Part shown: positions 56,511-64,000 of the stretch, piece by piece
Layout of the letters: every line of letters starts with the position of its first letter
How positions within the stretch are numbered: position 1 is the first letter of the stretch
DNA from: Eulemur rufifrons
Taxonomy: Eukaryota; Chordata; Mammalia; Primates; Lemuridae
DNA length: 64,000 bases
Assembly (NCBI RefSeq): GCF_041146395.1
Contig: NC_090989.1
Location: 285,311,343-285,375,342 of the forward strand
Direction: 5' to 3'
Notes under the pieces: generated by a model
What the model saw: the letters and a program-made list of their open reading frames with translations, nothing else
What the model was told of the DNA's origin: nothing
Database searches by the model: none
Made by a program: the position numbers and the translations under genes

Positions 56511-57399
56511 TCCAGCATTTGTGCTTGCTTGCCTTGGGGAGAGGTTTTCATTTTCCAGCAGCTCCTCCAGGAGGCCCCTTCCCCTTCCCCACAGAGCGGG
56601 ACGCTGTTTCCTGGGGCCGGTGTGTGGGCCAGGGCTTGGCTCGGGCCACTTACGCGTCTTAGGTGGAGGCACTTAAAATAGTCCCACTGCGGACACTGCC
56701 TGTGTCGCTGCTTTTCTGCAGAGATAAAATTAAGTGGGAAGGCCCAAGAGAAGGGACTCTAAACCGAAAGAGACACTTTTTAAAGTGTAATCACGTGAAC
56801 TACTCCTGTATAGTTACTTTCTTAGGGTGCTGATTGTTAGAACTAATAACAGTTTCTGAGGCCTCCATCTCTCTAAACTCGATGCGTAAGGCCAGCTAGG
56901 ACTATTTACGGGACTCTGGTAGCCTAAGGAAACTCTACCTGACATGATAAAGTGCTTCTTTGTCAGAATTTAAAGGAGGCTGCCGCCTTTCAGTGGGGAC
57001 TCCGTGTGATGTTACATATCTATATATTGACAGGTTGGTTGTGTTAGAATGTAGCCAGCTGTTGTCTAGACGTCATCCAAGTGCTCACAAGGAGCACTTT
57101 TGAGTTACTCTCATGAGTATGGTTCTGGGGAATTGTTCTGTAACTGTCAGGCAGGCATGGCAAGCCTCCTGGAACACACGGGACTCGAACAGTCATGATT
57201 TCATGCCATAGAGATCTGTGTTGAGGAGGGGCCTCCAGGCACACACGTTCAAGGGCACTGTGTTTTTGGCTGCTTTCTTGTTTTTCTTTTGGCCCAGTCT
57301 GTGGTTTTGCCATCTAGAAAGCCACCAGGACAGTACTGAGCTAAAAGGCTAGGGACCTCTGGGCATCCTGTGAGAGCCAGGCTTTGTTGCTTGTCTGGC

Positions 57400-57430
<31 letters not shown>

Positions 57431-57437
57431 TGTGTGT
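57400..57437 (+). repeat. (TG)n microsatellite
   Basis: About 13 uninterrupted TG units, then 'tttgtgtgtgtttt'. Confidence 0.95.
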
Positions 57438-57979
57438 TTTTAAAACCTCCCTGAGGTGCTATTTCTTCCTCCACCCCGGACAGAAGCTCCTTAAAGACTC
57501 GGTTTGTATCCACACTTCCAGGGTCAGGCTCAGAGCAGCCACTAAAACAAACGTGTGGATTAATGGAATAAATGAAAATAAGTTGTCAACCCCGAACTGT
57601 GTCGACATGGGATGTCACCTGCACTAGTATGGCATTCAGTTTAACTCACTAATGGTATTATTTTATGAAGGCGAACAGGAAATGAGAACTGTTTGATCTA
57701 CAGACACTTACTAATGAATTTCAGGAGCACCTGGGGTTGATTAGACAGCCAATTTCTATATGATGCTAATTATTATGTTCCTGATATTTATTATTCCATT
57801 CAGTACTGAGATATATCATTTGGGATTTTTCTGTCATTATCCTACTTTAAATTGAGACTTCATTCCACTCTGCAGTCTCTCCAGGAGTGGAGGATCTGAC
57901 CTCCAGGGGAGTTTTACACTGCAGAGGCCTCGTGTGTTACAGGCATTACAGGCCTCCGGAGCGGAGCTGTCAGGAACCT

Positions 57980-58001
57980 CCCCCCCCCCCCCCCCCCCCC
58001 C
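57980..58001 (+). repeat. C22 homopolymer
   Basis: Twenty-two consecutive C preceded by 'ggaacct' and followed by 'gcatgccc'. The complementary strand is G22. Length is prone to slippage and to base-calling error. Confidence 0.95.
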
Positions 58002-59274
58002 GCATGCCCAGACCTGTTCTGGGGGCAGCCGGAACGCATTCGTTGCACGAGGATTCCCAGGTTGTGTCTGGAATAGCAGACTGCTCAGACTGCTTAGCAG
58101 GGAGCCTGGTCTGTGTGTTAGCGGAGCTCCTCCCCTGGCGTGGGCTTCCCCTGGCATATTTTACTCTCCCTCTTTCCCCTCTGCCCTCAGGGGAACAATG
58201 TGGGCTCTTCTTCTTTGATCCCCCCACAGTGCTCCTGAGAGTGACTGCTGTATTAAGGAGGGGTTTTATTATCATAACTCTTAAAGGAATGCCATTATTG
58301 CCTTTCCCTTTTTTGTTTTGTGCACATAGGGATCGCCATGGTGGTCTCTAGCTTCCATTGCCTGGAAGAGAGATGGTTAGTGATTGTAAGTAAATTATGC
58401 CTCTGTTGTGGTGGAGTTGGTGTATATGATAGTGTGGTTGTTAAAATTTCCTGGATTACCTAAAGGTGTACTTTCAAATGACAGATTATGTCAGGTATAA
58501 GTGGACAGAAAGTCAGCGCTCTTCCGCTGTGGGTTAGCACCTCCCTGCCTGGTGGTGGTCTTTGTTAGGGCTTTTTCACGACTGTACCCCAAAGAAACAG
58601 AACGAGAGAGTCTTGCATAGTGTGGGTGACTCACGCCTATGTTTTGTTCCTTGTGTGCTGTTCACATGCTGCAGAGCACAGTTTTTTCCGATTGTTTTGG
58701 AAAGTTGTGTTTTGTAGACTGTATTCTGTATTCTGAACTTGACAAATCAACTAGGCTGCAAATTTTAGAACTGTGAAGAGGCATACCCAGTATTTCTGGG
58801 AGCAGAACCATTGTCAAGTTCAAAGAAGTTGATTTCTCTGTTCTGTCCTAAGTGGTGAGAGTGTATTTTACCATTACTGGATTCTACCTCCTCGCCCTCA
58901 GCCATGCTGGTTTTACGTGAATGAATGACCGACCGCTCCCAAAGCCTTCATGATCCTTTTTTCAGAATCATTTTCAGTCTTGAGAGTAATGGAAAATTCC
59001 AGTTACTCTTAAAATGCCAGTGTTGCGAGGTGAAGCATATGCTTAGATTTTTTTCTTCTCGTAGGAAGTTGTGTGTGCGGGTATCTGAGCCTCCTCGGTA
59101 GCAGAGGGAGGCGGTGAGCCAGCTTGCAGTGGGTCTGCACCCAGCCACCTGCGAGGTCCGGGGACGGCCTCCAAGACTCTGGCCCGCTGGGTGTCTTGGG
59201 GCCGGGCCGTCCCGGAATGGTGCCACAGCCATCAGATAATTCTGCCATCTCACCTCAGGGACTCCGTAAGAGCA

Positions 59275-59415
59275 AAGGTTTTCAGCCCGGGCTGTAGAAG
59301 CATCTGTGGATGTTTTCTGAAGTGTACAAGTGCAGCCCCACTCCCCGCACCCTGAGATTCTGGTTCATGTGGAGGGGCCGCAGCTGATTAGGTGGGCACC
59401 GCTGTCTGGCGGGGT
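59275..59415 (+). mobile_element. MER5A-like hAT relic
   Basis: 'ggttttcagcccgggctgta', 'cagccccactccccgcaccc', 'tgagattctggttcatgtgg' and 'ggggccgcagctgattaggt' follow a MER5-type MITE loosely and in order. Terminal repeats are eroded. Confidence 0.45.
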
Positions 59416-60467
59416 GTGTGGGGCCGTGTGGTCTGAAGCGATAGTGACAATCTGGTGGGCGTGTCTGCACGCCAACACAGGCACATGCGCTCACCTGGGT
59501 CTGCATCACATGGGACCGCCAGCGCTTGCTCCGTCTTCACAAAATGGTGAGCCTACGTGGTGGTCCGATGGCCCGTGTCTAAGGGAAAGCAGAACTCCTG
59601 CGAGCCGGTGCCCACAGCTGTGCATTGCTGTGCAGAGGCTGAAATGGCGAGCAGTGTCTCCCGGGCCCAGCCCGCGATTAGCCGTGAGCTCTTCACATTA
59701 GAATTACAGGGTTGGAAGGGACCTCATGGGCGCGTGCTCAGGCTTCGCCTGGAGTTGGAGTCCGTAGCTGTGGAGATGACGTCCCAGGTCATGCCTGCGA
59801 GCGGTGGGTGTGTGAGAGGGTGGAGTCCTCACTGCCGCCGTGTGCTGCCTTCCCGTGTGGGTGAGGACTTCAGTGCCTTCCCCACCCAGGTGTTACGGGG
59901 TGTCCAGGGCCCTGGTGACTTGGACACAGCTCTGTGCCCACCAATCCCCTTTGAGCCGCCCCAGGAGTGGCCTGTGAGCCGAATCTGTAGTGTGGCATTA
60001 CTCAGTGAGCCAGGGCTAAGCTGAGACTAGTCGTGCTAAGTGCTCCTCTTGGGGCATTGGGGGTGCTCAGTGGTCACTCTTTGAACCAGTCTTTGCTGTC
60101 TCCTCGCCCCTTTCCTGTGTCTGTGGAAGAAAGAAAAACAAGTGCACAAAACATACTTAGGTCTTAAATCAGCAGAAAACAATGGACCTGTTATTTTCAT
60201 TTAAAAATTACTTCCCGGATCTTTCCAGACTAAAGCGATTCGGGTTGCCATTAATTATGAGTAGGGTATTATATGTCAAAGCTGTGAGCCTGTTTCAGAA
60301 GTACTTAGCGGGTTGGTGATCAGATCACTGGCCGAGGAGATCCAGCATGTGGTCTTGCATTCGGCCTCCACCATTAATGGGGATTCTTTAATTTGAGCTA
60401 CGCTTTAATTTCTCAGCTAGTAAGAAAAACCTGTAAATTCCTGGTGTGGCTTAGGATGTCAGATCTT

Positions 60468-60817
<350 letters not shown>

Positions 60818-60870
60818 TAGTATGATGATTTGTTTTCTATCTTGAAATAACATCGTTTTTTTTCCCCTAG

Positions 60871-60991
60871 TGTGCTCATGGAAGCTTAGAAGACCCCAAA
60901 AATGTAACCCATCACAAATTAATACATGCTGCTTCAGAGAGGGTGCTGAGTGACACTAAAACAATCTCAGAAGAGAACGTCCAAGACCAAG
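60871..60991 (+). CDS. UBAC1: UBAC1 coding exon 2 (ubiquitin-like domain, middle)
   Basis: Acceptor 'ttttttttcccctag' ends at 60870 and donor 'gtgagg' starts at 60992. The 121-nt exon starts in phase 0 and reads [20 protein letters not shown] followed by [20 protein letters not shown]. It ends with one base that completes Asp in exon 3. Compared with remembered human UBAC1, several conservative changes occur (for example NV for SI and TKTIS for ARTIL), with no gap or stop. The acceptor tract is strong. It continues the UBL fold that contacts the KPC1 partner in the family (family knowledge). Confidence 0.96.
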
Positions 60992-61850
60992 GTGAGGTTG
61001 CTGCGGGGAAGCAGGCAGCAGCGCTGTGGGCACAGGCCTGGCCAGCAGGGAGTCGGGGCTCCGAGCAGGACGTTAGCGAGAAAACCAGATTAGACTAAAT
61101 GGTTTCATGTTTCTTTTATGAAAAAAAAGTGTGTGTTATGGAATATTTGTGGAAACAGCAGAAACTGAAATTGAACAAGCGGCAGACATCTGAGAAGTCA
61201 AACGTGAATTTAATTTTTGTTCTGTTTCAAAGCGAAACCAGAGACTCCAGAGCTTCTGTAGGTTTTATTTTTGGAAATAAAAATAAAACCTTGGTTGGAA
61301 ATGATCATTGTGATTGTTTTAAGCATGCTAGTGAGATGTTCGTATTATACACAGCCATTTAATTCCTTATGGTTTTGTGTCTGGAGGCACTTGGGGAGAA
61401 ACCTCAGTTTTCTATATGTCATTCATATAATGACTTTCATTCTGGAACTCCTTTAAGTGATTTGTTTTGAAAATACTGACAGTATTGCTAACAGGCCCAG
61501 AACTAAGTGGCAGGTGACCCGCAGTTGTGGGTCGTGGAAGAACCATGCCCCAGACTTTTAGCTGAGAATTAAGACCAAACTCTCCAACCTCACAGATTTT
61601 CAAAACAGCGCATTAAAGTGAGAACGTTTTTGCAAGATTCCCACCAGTTCTTTATGTGGTCAGGGCTATGCTGTGCAAACTTCCTGGGCCACTCGTCACC
61701 TGTGGGCTTCTGCCAGGCCGGCTGACGTGGGCGCTTGGGTTGGGGGACGAGCGGGAACATCTAGAACTTGGGTCATCTAGAGCAATTCATGCCATCTTGT
61801 GGGCGCGAAGTGATAACCAGCATGACAGACATCAATGTCATTCTTTCTAG
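60992..61850 (+). other. UBAC1: UBAC1 intron 2
   Basis: 859 bp, gtgagg to 'cattctttctag'. No repeats or other genes recognised. Confidence 0.92.
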
Positions 61851-61924
61851 ATGTCCTATTATTGATAAAAAAGCGTGCTCCAACGCCAATTCCTAAGATG
61901 GCTGAGGTCTCAGCAGAAGAAAAG
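61851..61924 (+). CDS. UBAC1: UBAC1 coding exon 3 (end of ubiquitin-like region)
   Basis: Acceptor 'ttctttctag' ends at 61850 and donor 'gtaagt' starts at 61925. The 74-nt exon joins the last base of exon 2 to make Asp, then reads [19 protein letters not shown] and SAEEK, leaving in phase 0. Joined exons 1-3 give 333 nt, exactly 111 codons. The hydrophobic VLLLI strand and basic KKR turn complete the UBL region. The next exon, expected to begin KKQDQ in the family, is outside the window. The match to remembered human protein is close, with conservative substitutions. Confidence 0.96.
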
Positions 61925-62629
61925 GTAAGTTTCAAAGTTTGCAATTGGAGATCTTTATCCATAGACGCCTGTACTTCAAGGATGTCAGAGACAACTGTCC
62001 TCTCAGGTGGTTACTCACCAACCCACACACCTGCCGCAGTTACGGTGGATGTGGTTGTTGGGAGTTCTCTGTCACGGCTGGCCCTAGTTACGTGGTTATC
62101 AGGGATTCTCTGTCGTGCCTTGCCTGTTTCACCCCTGTTGGTCCTGGTCCCTTTTTGTGTGACCAGCACGGAAGACCTGGCTTGTTTTCTGGCGTGGAGA
62201 AGAAAGTGAGGGGTAGAGTTTCTTACTGGGGCTTTGAGATGCAGGGGCAGGTGTTTGCCCCAGAGAAAGAGCAGGCTAAACGGGTGGACGAGCTATTTTA
62301 GGGTCTCGTCTGCGACTGAGGGCTCAGGAGGGGTGCCCTGGGCTTGGGTCCCCTCCTTATCTTCAGCCACACCTGGCCTCGTGTGGGCGGCACAGGGGCA
62401 GCCGCCCAGCTCGTCTGTGTTGGACAGATCTGGGCTGCCTGTCCCTGAGCCAGGCCCATTTCTGGGAACTGCTGCAAGGAGGATCTGCTGTGCTCAAATT
62501 ACGGCTGTGACCGTTGATATTCAGACTTAGAGGCCCATGACTAGCAAACAGCGGGGTCTGACCACAGCCGCTGTAGCTTGCAGGGTTCAGTGGATCCAGC
62601 TCTCCTCACACATTTGTAAAATGAAGCAT

Positions 62630-62990
62630 TGTAAGCTGTTTATTCCTATTTTTATGAATTATTAATCATTTTTAAGTCAAAATAACACATGTATTAAAAA
62701 GTCAAATAGTAATACAAATCATACTCCCTAAAGCAACCACTCATGCCTACATGGTTAGCGTTGGCAGTTCTCTGCCTGATCTCTAGATGATCAAGTTTAG
62801 ACTCTGTCGGCTTCTTAATGAATAGGATGTGAACCCCCAGCCCTCCCTCCATGGTCACACGTGAGGTCATCTGCCAGTTCCCTTTGCCCTTGGAATCCGC
62901 TCTCCACGTCCCTCTGGCCCCTGCATCTGCCTGAACCGGTGCCTTTGGGGCCTGTTGCACAGCCTGAGTTTTCCTCCGTCTCTCCCGAGT
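62630..62990. repeat. Probable old LINE-like relic
   Basis: 'tttttaagtcaaaataacac', 'taaaaagtcaaatagtaata' and 'ctccctaaagcaaccactca' resemble a common old repeat that I could not name with confidence. Confidence 0.35.
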
Positions 62991-62999
62991 CAGGACCTT

Positions 63000-63470
63000 C
63001 TGATTCTGTTTAAGTTTTCTCTTGCCACCTCACAAATTGCCACGGACTTATCCACTTAGAACAACACTCATCTCTTAGCTCACAGTGTTGCAGGTTGGAA
63101 GTCTGGCTGGGCTCAGCTGGTTTCTTTGCTCAGGTCCCGAGTTGAAATTGCATTCCTGTCCGGAGCCTCCGGGGGAGAATCTGCTTCCCCCTCTGCCAGG
63201 GAGTGGACGGAATCTGGTTCCTGCAGTTGGAGGGCTGAGCTCCCTCTTTCTGGTGGTCAGCTGGGGGCTGCTCTCGGCCCCTGGGCACAGCCGTCCTTCC
63301 TTGCCACACAGCCTCTTCCATCCTCAGAGCCAGCAACAGCATGCCTTAGGTGCCGAATGTCACCAGAAAGAGCCCTGCCCTTGTTAAGGGCTCGCCTGAT
63401 TAGGTCAGGCCCACCAAGGGTCATGTCTTTTCCCCCAGAGTCAGCTGTGACATAGGACACAACCTAACTC
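63000..63470 (+). repeat. Old interspersed repeat, family not named
   Basis: 'cttgccacctcacaaattgc', 'ccacttagaacaacactcat' and 'gcctccgggggagaatctgc' follow in order a common mammalian repeat whose consensus starts 'attgctgctgtaacaaatta'. It is similar in style to 3209-3607. Confidence 0.5.
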
Positions 63471-63944
63471 CAGAGTGGACTCTGTCCTGCTCACACCCTG
63501 GGATCGTGACGCAGGACTGCAGGCGCAGGGAGCCTGGACCATCTCTGAATTCTGCCACCGCAGACCCGAGTGTCTTGTTCCTCCTGGCTTCTTCACGTGG
63601 TCTGGTGGAACCCGACGTCCTCCAGCGCCTGGGGGGGGGACGTTGGTCCTGAGGCCTTGCTTCCAGGTTGGGGCCGTGGGTGGGCTCTGCGGTCAGCCCC
63701 GATGTTCCTCCCTGCAGATCCGTCTTCCTGCCACTGCCCCGTTTGGAACTTGTCAGTCCTCTGACGTGCTTTAGTGGTCTGGAATTTCACGACGTCTCTG
63801 ACGCAGGTCTTTTTGCCTCCTCTGTGCCTGGCACGTTGAACCTGGAGGTTCACGTGCGCTTCTGGGAAATTGAGTTCTGGAAGTTTTCCTGGATTGTTTT
63901 TTGATAATTTCCTCTCCTTGTTTTCTCTTTTCTTTCTGCACTCT

Positions 63945-64000
63945 TTTTTTGAGACAGGACTTTGCTCTGTCGCCCAGACTAGAGAGCAGTGGCGCCATCA
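63945..64000 (-). repeat. Alu, antisense, truncated by the window end
   Basis: T-run followed by 'gagacaggactttgctctgt', 'cgcccagactagagagcagt' and 'ggcgccatca' to the last base. Confidence 0.85.

Larger units (their letters stand above)
61925..64000 (+). other. UBAC1: UBAC1 intron 3 (5' part; continues past the window)
   Basis: Starts gtaagt. It contains repeat relics at 62630-63470 and an Alu at the window edge. Stretches 62000-62620 and 63480-63940 hold no exon, RNA gene or named repeat that I can support. Confidence 0.85.

Overview
The window is nuclear DNA from a mammal, most likely a strepsirrhine primate (lemur, loris or galago). The genes are split into small exons with GT-AG junctions. 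The interspersed repeats are L1M, MIR, L2, MER1/MER5 and MLT1 relics plus many 7SL-derived Alu elements. The youngest Alus (8579-8947 and 60468-60801) carry the long T/A-rich mid-element linker containing TATATTTTTAGCTGTCC, which I associate with strepsirrhine Alus and not with human or monkey Alus. Gene content and order match human 9q34.3 read in reverse, NACC2 then UBAC1, both on the + strand here. Species and locus are recognised from memory; no alignment was run.

Layout. Positions 1-18830 are the 3' part of a large NACC2 intron. It is built mostly from antisense L1M sequence, with Alu monomers, complete Alus and a MER1-type hAT element nested inside. Four NACC2 coding exons follow (18831-18995, 21069-21174, 21694-21791, 22850-23355). 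They encode the C-terminal half of the protein, including the BEN domain. A 3' UTR of about 4.6 kb runs to a poly(A) signal at 27921. From about 27.95 to 55.57 kb is a GC-rich intergenic interval in which I recognise no protein-coding gene. It holds MIR, L1M, Alu, MER1, MLT1 and L2 relics, a 42-bp minisatellite and CA repeats. It also holds several compact A/T-rich islands of low repeat content that look like conserved non-coding elements, the most striking at 40.08-40.86 kb. A CpG-island promoter at about 55.57-55.97 kb leads into UBAC1: exon 1 (55971-56108), exon 2 (60871-60991) and exon 3 (61851-61924). The rest of UBAC1 lies beyond the window.

Function. NACC2 is a nuclear BTB-BEN co-repressor. 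UBAC1 (KPC2) is the UBL/UBA subunit of the KPC ubiquitin ligase. They are neighbours with separate promoters, and nothing suggests they act as one unit.

I found no new enzymatic or defence system. The points most worth checking are a 75-bp tandem duplication in the UBAC1 promoter carrying paired ETS sites, the candidate enhancer at 40.1-40.7 kb with four TTATGGG/CCCATAA sites, the unusually GC- and CpG-rich state of old L1 copies in the NACC2 intron, and an inverted repeat around a hAT-like element at 47.0-47.4 kb.
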